A stretch of 64,000 bases of DNA from Halalkalibacter akibai JCM 9157 (GCF_000513135.1 NZ_BAUV01000018.1:1-64000), one strand, 5' to 3'; shown: positions 37,498-47,522, counted from the first letter of the stretch. Translations and numbers: made by a program. The notes: generated by a model from the sequence alone, not told the origin.

Positions 37498-38406
37498 AGA
37501 AAGGAGATGCTTATGGAAAAAGTTGTCGTTACCGGAGGATTAGGATTTATAGGATTTCATTTAGTGGAGAGGCTCTTAGCAGAGGGAATACAAGTCGTGA
37601 TCATAGATCAAATTTCCGATGAGAAAAGAGAAGAACAAGAGGAAAAATGGTTAAGAATAGGGAGGAATGATTTAGTAACACTAATAGACGAGAATTTAGA
37701 ACGAGTCAATTTCTCTAAAGTGTTAAAAGGAGTAGACGTTGTCTATCATTTAGCTGCCTCTACATCAAATGACAGTAAGTGGAAAAAACTTCAAAAGGTA
37801 ATTGAAAATAACGTTGAAATTACTAAAAAGATAGTGGAGTCCATTCCACCTAAGGCTAAATTAATTTATTCTTCTACTGTTGAGGTTTACGGTGAAAGAC
37901 CTGGAACCATTACTGAAAGAACTCCTAGTAATCCGACAACTCCATACGGAATTACAAAATTAGCTAGTGAACGACTCATTCAACAAGATTGTGTGAAGAG
38001 AAATATTGTTTATAACATTGTACGATTACCTACTGTGTATGGTCCGTGGCAGAGAAGCGACATGACCTACCAACAAATTTTGACTAATGAACCGAATCCA
38101 GGTAAAGATCGTTCGACTATAGATGTAATGTATGTTGAAGATTGTGTTGAAGCTTTTTATCTTGTCGCAACAAAAAATATAGCGAATGAAATTTTTCATC
38201 TAGCTACTGGTGAAGAGTTGTCTTGGTTTAAAGGGCTAGATTTGTTAGAATGTAGCGAATTAGTTCCCAAAAGTCCAATCAAGTCTTTTTTAAGTCCCGA
38301 TAAAACAAGGAATATCTTAGGATTTGTGCCACAAGTTTCATTAGAAAAAGGTCTTGCCAAACAAAGGGAACATGTGAAACAATGGCAACAACAAAGAAGC
38401 TTGTGA
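37498..38406 (+). CDS. yjaV: NAD(P)-dependent epimerase/dehydratase, YjaV-like
   Basis: This short-chain extended dehydrogenase of 302 residues starts at the ATG at 37498 (MEKVVVTGGLGFIGFHLVERLL, Rossmann GxxGxxG). The catalytic Ser lies in LIYSSTVEVYGERPG, and the Tyr-x3-Lys in PYGITKLASE. I chose ATG 37498 over the ATG at 37486 because AAAGGAG lies before the former. Likely acts on a nucleotide sugar; the substrate is unknown. Confidence 0.85.
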   Translation, partial: RKEMLMEKVVVTGGLGFIGFHLVERLLAEGIQVVIIDQISDEKREEQEEKWLRIGRNDLVTLIDENLERVNFSKVLKGVDVVYHLAASTSNDSKWKKLQKVIENNVEITKKIVESIPPKAKLIYSSTVEVYGERPGTITERTPSNPTTPYGITKLASERLIQQDCVKRNIVYNIVRLPTVYGPWQRSDMTYQQILTNEPNPGKDRSTIDVMYVEDCVEAFYLVATKNIANEIFHLATGEELSWFKGLDLLECSELVPKSPIKSFLSPDKTRNILGFVPQVSLEKGLAKQREHVKQWQQQRSL

Positions 38407-38420
38407 ATGGGTGTGACTAA

Positions 38421-38588
38421 GTGAAAAGTAAGCAGGCAGTTGTTGGAATCTTAATATTTGCCATAGTGACGATAATTGCTTATATTTTTTTGCAAGGATT
38501 ATTAGACCTTAGCGAAGGGATAAGCGTGATTATAGCACTTATTCTTGGTGGAGCGGCAGAAATACTCTACCGTAGAAAATTAGGATAG
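38421..38588 (+). CDS. Small two-helix membrane protein
   Basis: A GTG-initiated 55-residue frame lies 14 bases after the epimerase. Two hydrophobic segments (AVVGILIFAIVTIIAYIFL and SVIIALILGGAAEILY) flank a short acidic loop, with a basic tail (RRKLG). The ribosome-binding site is weak (GGGTG). Its position is that of B. subtilis yjzD, but I cannot confirm homology. Confidence 0.55.
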   Translation: MKSKQAVVGILIFAIVTIIAYIFLQGLLDLSEGISVIIALILGGAAEILYRRKLG

Positions 38589-38633
38589 AAGATTTTCAAA
38601 CGGAATGGGAGCAGTTTGAGTGAAAGATACAAG

Positions 38634-38688
38634 AAAAGGGTTATTCCAAAGGTTATATACGGACCTTTGGAATAACCCTTTATATTTT
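38634..38688. terminator. Bidirectional terminator between small membrane gene and prfC
   Basis: AAAGGGTTATTCCAAAGGT pairs with ACCTTTGGAATAACCCTTT, with a T-rich tail. Confidence 0.85.
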
Positions 38689-38691
38689 TGA

Positions 38692-40287
38692 TTAGTTCTC
38701 ACGAATAAATGAATTCTCATAAAACTTCATGTCAGGATATTTCTCAATAGCAGTTCTCATCTGAAACTCGTTTTCAAATAAAACAACGATCCGGCCATCG
38801 CGATCAGTTGCTAAATTGCGTTGAGATTTCTTAAATGCGTCCATCGCTTCTGTAGGACCTGAAACCCAACGAGCAAATGAAAATGGAAGACGTTCTAGTT
38901 GAATATCGACGTGGTATTCATGCTTTAATCTATACTCCAACACTTCAAACTGCAAGACTCCCACTACTCCAACAATTTGTTGTTCTGAAAAACGGTTATA
39001 CGTTTTAAAGAGCTGAATAGCCCCTTCTTCGGTTAACTGTTGTAGTCCTTTTTCAAACGATTTATGCTTCAGAGCTTCTTTGACCGTAATCGAACTGAAG
39101 AATTCTGGTGAAAAATGAGGCATTTCATCAAATTCAAAAGCTTCCCCTTCAACCAGTGTATCCCCAATTCTAAAAGTACCTGGATCAAATAAACCGATAA
39201 TGTCACCTGCATAGGCTTCATCAATGATACTGCGACTTTGTGCTAAAAATTGTGTTGGCTGTGAAAGCTTTAAGTTCTTACCTACTCGAACGTGCTTCAC
39301 AGACATCCCACGTTGAAACTTCCCTGAAGTGATGCGTAGGAAAGCGATACGATCACGATGAGCTGGATTCATATTTGCTTGAATTTTAAAAATGAAGCCT
39401 GAAAAACCATCATGTGTTAGTGGCTCAATGATGCCATTTGAACTTTCACGTGGTGTTGGTGAAGGTGAAAGTTTCAGAAAATGCTCTAAAAACGTTTGAA
39501 CGCCAAAACTTGAAATGGCACTACCGAAGAAAATAGGTGTTAGTTCTCCGTTTGCAATTAATTTCGGATCAAATTCATCGCCAGCTACATCTAGTAATTC
39601 GAGTTCTTCGCGGAATTGAGTTACTAAGCCTGCATCGCCAATTGCTTCATCAAGTTTAGGATCATCCGGTCCTTCTAATTGAATAATGTCAATCTCTTTT
39701 GGATTCTCGGGATTATATAACTCCAGTCTTTTGTTATGTCGATCATATACACCAGAGAAAGATTGCCCCATTCCAATTGGCCACCCCATTGGATATGACC
39801 TAATACCTAATAAGTTCTCGAGTTCTTCCATTAATTCAAAGGGATCTCTACCTTGACGGTCTAATTTATTCATGAAGGTAAAGATGGGAATTCCTCTCAT
39901 CTTACAAACTTTAAATAATTTTTTTGTTTGTGCCTCGACCCCTTTAGCTGCATCTATTAACATCGTTGCAGAGTCAGCTGCTGTTAATGTTCGATACGTG
40001 TCTTCACTAAAGTCTTCATGTCCAGGTGTATCAAGAATATTTATATGGTAACCATCGTATTGAAATTCTAAAACTGAACTCGTTACGGAGATTCCACGTT
40101 GTTTTTCAATTTCCATCCAATCACTCATTGCATGTTTGGATGTTTTCTTCCCTTTTACAGATCCTGCTTCGCGGATAGCACCACCAAAAAGCAAGAGCTT
40201 CTCGGTTAATGTCGTCTTTCCGGCATCTGGATGGGAGATAATCGCAAAAGTACGACGCGATTCAACAGCTTGTTTATAATTCATCAT
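38692..40287 (-). CDS. prfC: Peptide chain release factor 3
   Basis: This 531-residue translational GTPase recycles RF1/RF2 from the ribosome. G1 is SHPDAGKTTLTEKLL, G2 RGISVTSS, G3 ILDTPGHEDFSEDTYR and G4 FMNKLDR. The RF3 C-terminal domains follow (VGVVGVLQFEVLEYRLKHEY, FSFARWVSGP). I take the first of the paired ATGs (40287) behind GTGAGG. It interrupts the otherwise plus-strand yjaV-med block, unlike B. subtilis, suggesting an insertion or local rearrangement. Confidence 0.92.
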   Translation of the reverse strand: MMNYKQAVESRRTFAIISHPDAGKTTLTEKLLLFGGAIREAGSVKGKKTSKHAMSDWMEIEKQRGISVTSSVLEFQYDGYHINILDTPGHEDFSEDTYRTLTAADSATMLIDAAKGVEAQTKKLFKVCKMRGIPIFTFMNKLDRQGRDPFELMEELENLLGIRSYPMGWPIGMGQSFSGVYDRHNKRLELYNPENPKEIDIIQLEGPDDPKLDEAIGDAGLVTQFREELELLDVAGDEFDPKLIANGELTPIFFGSAISSFGVQTFLEHFLKLSPSPTPRESSNGIIEPLTHDGFSGFIFKIQANMNPAHRDRIAFLRITSGKFQRGMSVKHVRVGKNLKLSQPTQFLAQSRSIIDEAYAGDIIGLFDPGTFRIGDTLVEGEAFEFDEMPHFSPEFFSSITVKEALKHKSFEKGLQQLTEEGAIQLFKTYNRFSEQQIVGVVGVLQFEVLEYRLKHEYHVDIQLERLPFSFARWVSGPTEAMDAFKKSQRNLATDRDGRIVVLFENEFQMRTAIEKYPDMKFYENSFIREN

Positions 40288-40537
40288 AGGGTTCCTCACT
40301 TTTTCCTACAGTTTGTCTCGGTTCATTATATCAGTGTTGCGCTGATGTTTCACCTTCTTTCAATAAAGATTACAATCTTATTACAAGTTGGTTTCAAAAA
40401 GCAAGTTATAAAGGAAATGAACATACGATTAACGAATAATAGAACAATAATATCTGAAAAACATCAAAAAAAAATCTAATTTTCATAAAAAAATGTTTTA
40501 TAATACATAGGTGCAAACAGATAGGGAGAGTGTCAAC

Positions 40538-41496
40538 ATGTTTAATCAGCGTTTATTACTATTGTGTTTACCAATTTTAATTTTAATTGGGTGTGCCAAT
40601 GCCAGCTTAAATTCTGCTAGCAGAGTAGGTTTGTTAATAGAGGATACTATTGATGACCAAGGTTGGAACAGCAAAGGTTACCAAGGACTATTAAATATTC
40701 ATTCGAATTTAAACGTAGAAGTAACGTTCAAAGAAGATATGAATACGGAACCAAAGGTGAAAAAGGCAATTGAAGAATTCGTTGATGACGATGTAAAGCT
40801 AATTTTTGGACATGGTCACTTTTATGCTGAACTGTTTACAGAAATAGCGCCTGTATATCCTGATGTACATTTTGTTTGCTTTAATGGGGAGGTAGCAGGA
40901 GAAAACGTCACAAGTCTTCAATTTGAAAGCTATGCAATGGGTTATTTTGCGGGGATGATGCAGCTGCGATGAGTGAAACTGGAGAAATAGGAGCAATTGC
41001 CGCTTTTCCTTGGCAGCCTGAAATAGAAGGATACCAAGCTGGAGCTGCTCTTTACGGGGAAAACATTAATACTCACGTCTCCTATGTGGAAGATTGGTAT
41101 GATAGTGAATTAGCACTAAGTTATTTTGATAAATTAAAGAAACAAGGAGTAGATGTCTTCTATCCTGCTGGAGATGGTTATCATGTTCAAGTGATAGAAG
41201 AAGCAAGAAGTGAAGGTTTATATGCAATTGGATTTGTTGGAGATCAATCTGATTTAGGAGAATCTACTGTTCTAACAAGTACGGTTCAACATGTTGATTA
41301 TTTATATGAACTAATAGCTACTCAATTTTATCAAAATGAACTTACTACGGGAAATTTAAGCTTTGACTTTGAAGATGGTGTTATTTCATTAGGAGAATTT
41401 AGTTCAAAGGTGCCAGACGACCTTAGAATGAAATTTGAACAAGCCGTACAAACATACATAGAAACAGGCGAGTTACCAACGGAACCGATTATGTAA
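40538..41496 (+). CDS. med: Med-like BMP-family lipoprotein (apparent frameshift)
   Basis: Med of B. subtilis is a membrane-associated BMP/PnrA-type protein that raises comK expression. The signal ends in lipobox LIGC; substrate-binding-fold patterns are VGLLIEDTIDDQGWNSKGYQG and KLIFGHGHFYAELFTEIAP. The frame breaks at about 40960: AMGYFAGMM must continue AAAMSETGEIGAIAAFPW after adding one base. Restored length is 319 residues, near the B. subtilis length. comZ follows. The start ATG lies behind AGGGAGAG. Confidence 0.85.
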
Positions 41497-41563
41497 CTTA
41501 CTTGCTTTACGTTTCATGACATAGTATGGTTATGAAGAAGATCAGATAACGAGGTGGATAAAC

Positions 41564-41758
41564 GTGAATAATCCTGAGATGAACATGAAATTTATGCAAA
41601 TTGCAATGAAACATCTTCCAGACGGAAAGAAATTCCTTGATGACAAAGGAATTGAATTAAACATGGAAGATCTTCAACCTATGCTTGAGCTTTTATTAAA
41701 TGTTATGAACGAGGCTTATGAATTAGGAAAAGAGCAAGCAGCAGAACAAACAAATTAA
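41564..41758 (+). CDS. comZ: ComG operon repressor ComZ
   Basis: The 64-residue protein matches the ComZ pattern (FMQIAMKHLPDGKKFLDDKGIELNMEDLQPMLELL, then NEAYELGKE). ComZ represses the comG competence operon. GTG start behind GAGGTGG. It follows med, as in B. subtilis, where the two are co-transcribed. Confidence 0.92.
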   Translation: MNNPEMNMKFMQIAMKHLPDGKKFLDDKGIELNMEDLQPMLELLLNVMNEAYELGKEQAAEQTN

Positions 41759-41770
41759 GTCTTAAAGAAA

Positions 41771-41812
41771 TGAGCTCGCCTGACAAATAAAAGTCGGAAC
41801 GAGCTTTTATTA
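41771..41812 (+). terminator. Terminator after comZ
   Basis: GAGCTCG pairs with CGAGCTTTT around a loop of about 20 nt, with a T-rich end. Confidence 0.6.
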
Positions 41813-41879
41813 TGAATGTGACTCTCTGAAACAAGCTTAACAAGCTAAGGGACTCATAGTATTTTTAGGAGGAGATGAA

Positions 41880-42203
41880 ATGGAGAAAACGGAGAAATTA
41901 AAAGTCTTTGCTCAGGAAATGAAAGAAGGCTTACAGCTGGTTCAAGAGAAACAGGATCACGCTGCAATAAAGAAATTGCAACCGTTCGTTGAGTTAATGA
42001 GACAAAGCCAAGCACCTCATATTCGTCTTTTTTCCTCTTATAGTTTAGCTCAGATTAGAACAGGGGATTTAGAGGGATTTTTACAAACTTACAGTGAAGT
42101 AAAAGAAATGACCCCTAAAACAGAAGAAGAAACAAAGCTTAAAAATCAACTAGATGGTTTTTTCACTGATCTAATGGAAGAATTACAAAAAGATAACCAC
42201 TGA
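41880..42203 (+). CDS. Small uncharacterised helical protein
   Basis: The 107-residue protein is charged and helical throughout (EKLKVFAQEMKEGLQLVQEKQD, FSSYSLAQIRTGDLEGFL), possibly one or two TPR-like helix pairs. AGGAGGAG precedes the ATG. Terminator follows. I do not recognise it. Confidence 0.72.
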   Translation: MEKTEKLKVFAQEMKEGLQLVQEKQDHAAIKKLQPFVELMRQSQAPHIRLFSSYSLAQIRTGDLEGFLQTYSEVKEMTPKTEEETKLKNQLDGFFTDLMEELQKDNH

Positions 42204-42208
42204 TAGAT

Positions 42209-42245
42209 GAAAAAAACGCTAACATTACTCGTTAGCGTTCTTTTC
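42209..42245. terminator. Terminator between convergent small genes
   Basis: AAACGCTAAC pairs with GTTAGCGTT, with A and T runs on either side. Confidence 0.8.
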
Positions 42246-42539
42246 GTTCTTCTCAGATTTTTTATCTTGATTAAAATAGGAAGAAATAGCTGTAGCCAAT
42301 GGGCCTAACTTAGCAATAACAGGTCCAAGCGAGTCAACCAGTGCAAAAATACTTTCTAATTGATCTGGTTGTTTGTTTTGCTCTGAAGCATTGTTATCAG
42401 GTTGTGGCTGTTCTGCTCCACTATCAGTTGGCTCATTCTCAGTCGGGCTTTGATTTTGTTCTGGAGGCATAGGTGGTCTTCCGAACATTAAATCTGAGAA
42501 AAAATCACTCTGTGGTTGAGGTTTTTGTTCTTCACTCAT
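42225..42539 (-). CDS. Proline/glutamine-rich small protein
   Basis: The 104-residue protein has a low-complexity Pro/Gln/Asn/Glu region (about 20-60), then a hydrophobic helix (SIFALVDSLGPVIAKLGPLATAISSYF, about 63-90) and a charged tail. A ribosome-binding site GGAGG lies before the ATG at 42539. It occupies the yjzB position but I cannot confirm homology. Possibly a coat- or membrane-associated protein. Confidence 0.7.
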   Translation of the reverse strand: MSEEQKPQPQSDFFSDLMFGRPPMPPEQNQSPTENEPTDSGAEQPQPDNNASEQNKQPDQLESIFALVDSLGPVIAKLGPLATAISSYFNQDKKSEKNEKNANE

Positions 42540-42645
42540 ATCATTTCCTCCTTACTGTTTCTCTCTAGTATTGTATGGGTAGTTCAATCTCGTGGTGTAA
42601 AGACTAAAGCCTATTTAAGCGGTAAATCTAGACAGATTACACTTC

Positions 42646-42674
42646 TTGAGTTAAAATTAGTATCAGGTACTAAT
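42646..42674 (+). promoter_or_regulatory. fabH promoter with FapR operator
   Basis: ATTAGTATCAGGTACTAAT (42656-42674) is an excellent match to the palindromic FapR operator known for fabHA-fabF, fapR and related lipid genes. It overlaps the promoter TTGAGT (42646-42651) and TACTAA (42668-42673, spacer 16). Malonyl-CoA would therefore induce fabH-fabF by releasing FapR. Confidence 0.88.
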
Positions 42675-42717
42675 TACGCCCAAACACTCGTGTTTTAGCG
42701 CGAAAGGGGAATGAACA

Positions 42718-43656
42718 ATGACAAAAGCCGGGATAATCGGTATGGGTAGTTATATAGGAGAAGAGCTTGTTACAAACGTTGATTTCGAAAAAAAATTAGA
42801 TACAAACGATGAATGGATCAGATCTAGAACGGGAATTGAGGAAAGACGTTTTGCGCCTAAAGAGGTCGACAGTTCTGACATGGCGTTTATTGCTGCTGAG
42901 AAAGCATTAAAGCAAGCAGACTTAACCGCTGATGAAATTGACCTAATTTTAGTTGCGACTGTAACTCCAGACATGCCGTTTCCGACTGTTTCTACTTTAA
43001 TTCAACACCGTTTAGGAGCTAATAAAGCAGCTGCGATGGATATAAGTGCAGCCTGCGCGGGTTTCATTTATGGACTAGCAACAGCGCAACAGTTTATCGA
43101 AAATGGAGCATATAAGAATGTGCTTGTTGTTGGAGTGGAGAAGTTATCAAAGATCACAAATTTTGAAGATCGCAATACAGCCGTGCTATTTGGCGACGGG
43201 GCAGGGGCAGCTGTTGTAGGACCAGTTTCTGAAGACAAGGGAATTCTTGCTTTTGAGTTAGGAGCAGATGGTGCGGGTGCTATGCACATAAATCAAAAAG
43301 GTCCTTATTTGGAAATGAATGGCCGTGAAGTATTTAAATTTGCGGTGCGTCAAATGGGCGAATCTTCATTAGCTGTCCTAGAAAAAGCTGGGTTAACAAA
43401 AGAGGATTGTGACTTCCTTGTTCCTCACCAGGCCAACATTAGAATAATGGAAGCAGCCCGAGAACGATTAAATTTACCTCAGGAAAAGATGTCTAAAACG
43501 GTTCATAAATACGGAAATACATCTTCGGCTTCAATTCCTATGGCCATGGTTGACGAGTTGAATGAAGGGAAAATTAAAGATGGAGATGTCCTTGTATTAG
43601 TTGGTTTTGGTGCAGGACTTGTATGGGGTTCTGTAGCAATCAGATGGGGTAGGTAA
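42718..43656 (+). CDS. fabH: Beta-ketoacyl-ACP synthase III (FabH)
   Basis: The 312-residue enzyme starts fatty acid synthesis by condensing a short branched acyl-CoA or acetyl-CoA with malonyl-ACP. The catalytic triad is Cys in [14 protein letters not shown], His in [10 protein letters not shown] and Asn in [13 protein letters not shown]. It precedes fabF by 49 bases in one operon under FapR control. ATG behind AAAGGGG. Confidence 0.96.
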   Translation: MTKAGIIGMGSYIGEELVTNVDFEKKLDTNDEWIRSRTGIEERRFAPKEVDSSDMAFIAAEKALKQADLTADEIDLILVATVTPDMPFPTVSTLIQHRLGANKAAAMDISAACAGFIYGLATAQQFIENGAYKNVLVVGVEKLSKITNFEDRNTAVLFGDGAGAAVVGPVSEDKGILAFELGADGAGAMHINQKGPYLEMNGREVFKFAVRQMGESSLAVLEKAGLTKEDCDFLVPHQANIRIMEAARERLNLPQEKMSKTVHKYGNTSSASIPMAMVDELNEGKIKDGDVLVLVGFGAGLVWGSVAIRWGR

Positions 43657-43705
43657 TCTATAATCAAATAAAAAATGGAATTTACTGAAAAAGGAGAGAA
43701 CATTC

Positions 43706-44947
43706 GTGGAAAAAAGACGAGTCGTAATAACAGGAATGGGAGCTGTAACTCCTTTAGGTCTTGATGTGGCAACAACCTGGCAGAATGCAATTGAAGGTAA
43801 ATCGGGAGTAGGTCCATTAACAAGAGTTGCTGCAGAAGAATTTCCAATGAAAGTTGCTGCAGAAATTCGTGACTTTGATCCAGGCACGTTTATGGATAAA
43901 AAAGAAGCGAGGAAAATGGATCGCTTTACTCAATTTGCAGTTGCAGCATCACTTATGGCAGTAAAAGATGCAAACCTGGAAATTACTGAAGATATCGCTC
44001 CTAGAGTTGGAGTATGGATTGGTTCAGGAATCGGTGGTATGGAAACGTATGAACAAAACTTCCGTAACTTCTTAGAAAAAGGTCACCGTCGTGTTAGTCC
44101 GTTTTTTGTTCCAATGATGATACCAGACATGGCTTCCGGGCAAGTTTCAATTATAACAGGAGCAAAAGGGATTAACTCATGTTCCGTAACAGCCTGTGCT
44201 TCTGGCACAAATTCAATTGGGGATGCTTTTAAAGTTATTCAGCGCGGTGATGCGGACATTATGATAACTGGTGGTTCAGAAGCTCCAATCACGAATATGG
44301 CAGTAGCTGGTTTCTGTTCAGCGAAAGCTGTTTCAACAAGTGAGGATCCTAATACAGCATCAAGACCGTTTGATGCGAACCGTGATGGTTTTGTCATGGG
44401 TGAAGGTGCCGGTATTTTAATCCTTGAAAGTTTGGAGTCTGCTGAAAAACGTGGAGCTACGATTTACGCTGAGATTGTTGGCTACGGTGCAACAGGGGAT
44501 GCTCATCATGTGACAGCACCAGCTCCTGAAGGTGAGGGTGGAGCTAGAGCAATGAAACAAGCTATTGATGATGCTGGTTTAACACCATCAGATATTGATT
44601 ACTTGAATGCACATGGTACAAGTACTCCTTATAATGATAAGTTTGAAACGATGGCGGCAAAGACTGTATTTGGTGAACATGCTTATAAAATGGCTGTCAG
44701 TTCGACTAAATCAATGACAGGTCACTTGTTAGGAGCAGCAGGAGCTGTAGAGGCTATTCTCTCCATTAAAGCAATCCAAGAAGGAATTATTCCTCCTACT
44801 ATTAATTATGAGACACCAGATCCTGATTGTGACCTTGATTATGTGCCTAATAAAGCACGTAAACAAACAGTGAGAGCAGCGGTAAGTAATTCTCTTGGGT
44901 TTGGTGGTCATAATGCTACTCTTGTATTTAAGCAATTTACAAGTTAA
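43706..44947 (+). CDS. fabF: Beta-ketoacyl-ACP synthase II (FabF)
   Basis: This 413-residue elongating condensing enzyme has its active-site Cys in [16 protein letters not shown]. The two His are in [12 protein letters not shown] and the [13 protein letters not shown] motif, with [11 protein letters not shown] at the C-terminus. GTG start behind AAAGGAGAG. It ends in a strong terminator. Confidence 0.97.
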   Translation: MEKRRVVITGMGAVTPLGLDVATTWQNAIEGKSGVGPLTRVAAEEFPMKVAAEIRDFDPGTFMDKKEARKMDRFTQFAVAASLMAVKDANLEITEDIAPRVGVWIGSGIGGMETYEQNFRNFLEKGHRRVSPFFVPMMIPDMASGQVSIITGAKGINSCSVTACASGTNSIGDAFKVIQRGDADIMITGGSEAPITNMAVAGFCSAKAVSTSEDPNTASRPFDANRDGFVMGEGAGILILESLESAEKRGATIYAEIVGYGATGDAHHVTAPAPEGEGGARAMKQAIDDAGLTPSDIDYLNAHGTSTPYNDKFETMAAKTVFGEHAYKMAVSSTKSMTGHLLGAAGAVEAILSIKAIQEGIIPPTINYETPDPDCDLDYVPNKARKQTVRAAVSNSLGFGGHNATLVFKQFTS

Positions 44948-44962
44948 TAAGTAGTGAGTAAT

Positions 44963-45018
44963 TAAGGGGGACATCCTAATAGGTCTAAAATAAAGACTTT
45001 GGGATTCCCTTTTTTAAT
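44963..45018. terminator. Terminator downstream of fabF
   Basis: AAGGGGGACATCC... pairs with ...GGGATTCCCTTTTTT around TCTAAAATAAAGA. Confidence 0.75.
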
Positions 45019-45034
45019 TCAAAGAAGAGACGAA

Positions 45035-46039
45035 TCAAGTAGGATTCGTCTCTTCGTCATTCTCATTTGCGAAGAAATTATTAATTTCCAAAGCATTCTT
45101 TGGTAAATCAAGTTTTAAAACAGATCCGGCATGAGGAAAATAAGCGTCCTCAAATCCATCATCTGTTGGGATTCGGAGTGTTTTAATGTCTGTAATCGGG
45201 TTAAGCATGACGTCATGACTCAAACTTAACATTTTGGTCTTTCTAATATTTGTTTCAATTTGAGGTTCAACCATCCCAATTAATTTTGGCAACTTTACTA
45301 GGCCAGAAACAGTAAATAGTTCATTTTTTAATGCTGAAATGACTTCTTGCTGTCTACGGACACGGCCAAAGTCGTTTTCATGATCTTTTCGGAAGCGAAC
45401 ATAATTAAGCGTTTCATCCCCATCAAGAAAATGTTGACCCGGCAGAAAATCAATAGCATTACTTGGATCATACATACGATTTTCTATTTTAATTGGAAGA
45501 CCATTGGGAGCAATCGTATCAACAAGTTGAACAAAGCCTCCAAAATCAACAATTGCATAGTAATGTATGTCTATGTCGAAGTTATGTTGAATCGTTTCTT
45601 GAAGTAATTCTACTCCGCCAAACGCAAATGCGGCATTAATTTTATTGTTTGAGCGTCCAGGTATCTCAACATAACTATCCCTCATAATAGATGCAATTTT
45701 ACTTTCACCATTCAAAGGATTGTATTGAGCAATCATAATTGTATCTGTTCTAGCTAAACCACCATTTGATTTGTCGGTGCCTATTAACAGAATATTGACA
45801 GGCTCATGATTTTCGGGTTCTTTAGAAATCGTATTCTTTTTTTCAAACGATTGTTTTTTAGTCGTAGTTTTATTTTGAGTAAATAAGTTCATTTCTTGTT
45901 GTGAAAGTGATTTTCCCTCTTCATATTGAAAAAATGAAAAAGAACCTATTCCTAGTAAAAGTAATAATGTCGTAACCAAAAATATAATAAATATGTTCCT
46001 TCTTTTTCCTCTGCTTCTTCGATGTTTTCGGGTAGACAT
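45035..46039 (-). CDS. LytR-CpsA-Psr (LCP) family cell-wall polymer transferase
   Basis: The 334-residue type II membrane protein has a basic N-terminus (STRKHRRSRGKRRN), one transmembrane helix (about 16-40) and an extracellular LCP domain. Motifs are LLIGTDKSNGGLARTDTIMI, ASIMRDSYVEIPGR, NAAFAFGG and YVRFRKDHENDFGRVRRQQEV. LCP enzymes attach teichoic acid or other polymers to peptidoglycan. Single gene. Confidence 0.92.
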   Translation of the reverse strand: MSTRKHRRSRGKRRNIFIIFLVTTLLLLLGIGSFSFFQYEEGKSLSQQEMNLFTQNKTTTKKQSFEKKNTISKEPENHEPVNILLIGTDKSNGGLARTDTIMIAQYNPLNGESKIASIMRDSYVEIPGRSNNKINAAFAFGGVELLQETIQHNFDIDIHYYAIVDFGGFVQLVDTIAPNGLPIKIENRMYDPSNAIDFLPGQHFLDGDETLNYVRFRKDHENDFGRVRRQQEVISALKNELFTVSGLVKLPKLIGMVEPQIETNIRKTKMLSLSHDVMLNPITDIKTLRIPTDDGFEDAYFPHAGSVLKLDLPKNALEINNFFANENDEETNPT

Positions 46040-46209
46040 ATGGAGCCCTCCTTACGTTCCCGCTCTAACATAGGATGATGATGACGTGTAAAACATTATA
46101 TTTAACAAATAATACGTGGTAACGTTTTATATTCATAGTAATATTATTGCTTGGAGAGATTGTTTTCATGAATGGAAAAATAAATGAAACAATGGATAGG
46201 AGGAATGGT

Positions 46210-47490
46210 ATGAATTATCAACAAATATATATAGAAAAACAAGCTACAACTGCATTAAAAGCAATCTCAGTCATTGGACCTAATGAAGATATCATCGTTC
46301 CACTTGCTGTTGGAGAACCAGCTACACTTTTAAGTGCATTACCTATGCATCAAGGGTTAGAAGGAAATCGTTTATTCCAAATGCTTTCTTTACATCCGGT
46401 CATTTCAATTGCACCTGAAAAATTAAAAATTATATCAATGTTCCTAAATAAAGATGAGCGTAGAGCTTTTTATGATAAAGAAATTGATTTATTGCCCAAC
46501 CATTTTTCAGATTTACCAGCCATATTAAAAGAAATTTCCGATCAACTGGTGATCATGGCAACCGTGTCCCCCATGAATGAGGATGGTTATTTCTCACTTG
46601 GAACAAATTGTGATTATATTTCCCCATTATTACCTTATGCCAAAAAAATAATTCTGGAAGTAAACAATTACATGCCGTTTACTTTAGGTGAAAATAAAAT
46701 ACATGTCTCAAAGGTTGACGCATTGTTTGAACACGATCAACCATTGCCAGAAACTCCTGCGATACCTCTACGAGAGGAAGATGAAATTATTGGAAAAAAG
46801 GTTGCAGAGATGATCTCAAATGGGGATGTCCTTCAGATTGGGTTTGGTTCTATACCGAATGCGATTATGAATTTCTTAACTAATCACCGAGATCTAACAA
46901 TTTTCACTGAGATGATTCCTGATAAAGTTGTAGACTTAGTAGAAGCAGGTGCTGTAACGAACTCCAAAAATCCCCTACACCCTGGAAGCATGACTGCTAC
47001 TTTTGCTTTTGGCTCTAACAGATTATATGATTTCATTCATAACAACGATCAAGTTCATATGTATCCAGTAGATCAAACGAATAACAGCTGTTTAATAAGT
47101 AATATAGATCAATTAGTTACGATAAATGCAACGATTGAAATAGATTTCTTAGGACAATGTAATTCTGAATCAATAGGGGGACGGTTTTACTCTTCTACTG
47201 GTGGACAAGGAGACTTTGGAATTGGTGCAAGAATGTCTGCAAATGGTAAAGGAATCATTTGTTTACATTCGACGGCTAAAGGAGGTACCATTTCAAAGAT
47301 TGTCCCATCGCTTGCGAAAGGTTCCGTTATATCAACCTCGAAAAATGATGTCGACTATGTTGTAACGGAATTCGGAGTGGCTAAATTAAGAGGTAAGAGC
47401 GTTCGTGAAAGAGCGGAGGCGCTGATTAGCATTGCTCATCCAAAGTTTCGAAATGAGCTTAGGGAAAAAGCTAAAGAGATGGGATTATAG
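46210..47490 (+). CDS. Acetyl-CoA hydrolase/transferase family protein
   Basis: The 426-residue CoA-transferase family I protein (4-hydroxybutyrate CoA-transferase/acetyl-CoA hydrolase type) shows LQIGFGSIPNAIMNFLTNHRDLTIFTEMIPD and QIDFLGQCNSES-like glutamate-bearing motif (IEIDFLGQCNSESIGG). The end VVTEFGVAKLRGKSVRERAEALISIAHP is classic. I start at the ATG at 46210, behind AGGAGG; upstream in-frame ATGs lack a ribosome-binding site. The acyl donor and acceptor are unknown. Confidence 0.88.
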   Translation: MNYQQIYIEKQATTALKAISVIGPNEDIIVPLAVGEPATLLSALPMHQGLEGNRLFQMLSLHPVISIAPEKLKIISMFLNKDERRAFYDKEIDLLPNHFSDLPAILKEISDQLVIMATVSPMNEDGYFSLGTNCDYISPLLPYAKKIILEVNNYMPFTLGENKIHVSKVDALFEHDQPLPETPAIPLREEDEIIGKKVAEMISNGDVLQIGFGSIPNAIMNFLTNHRDLTIFTEMIPDKVVDLVEAGAVTNSKNPLHPGSMTATFAFGSNRLYDFIHNNDQVHMYPVDQTNNSCLISNIDQLVTINATIEIDFLGQCNSESIGGRFYSSTGGQGDFGIGARMSANGKGIICLHSTAKGGTISKIVPSLAKGSVISTSKNDVDYVVTEFGVAKLRGKSVRERAEALISIAHPKFRNELREKAKEMGL

Positions 47491-47522
47491 CATAAGTAAG
47501 AGCGAGTAAAAGAATGTATGAA

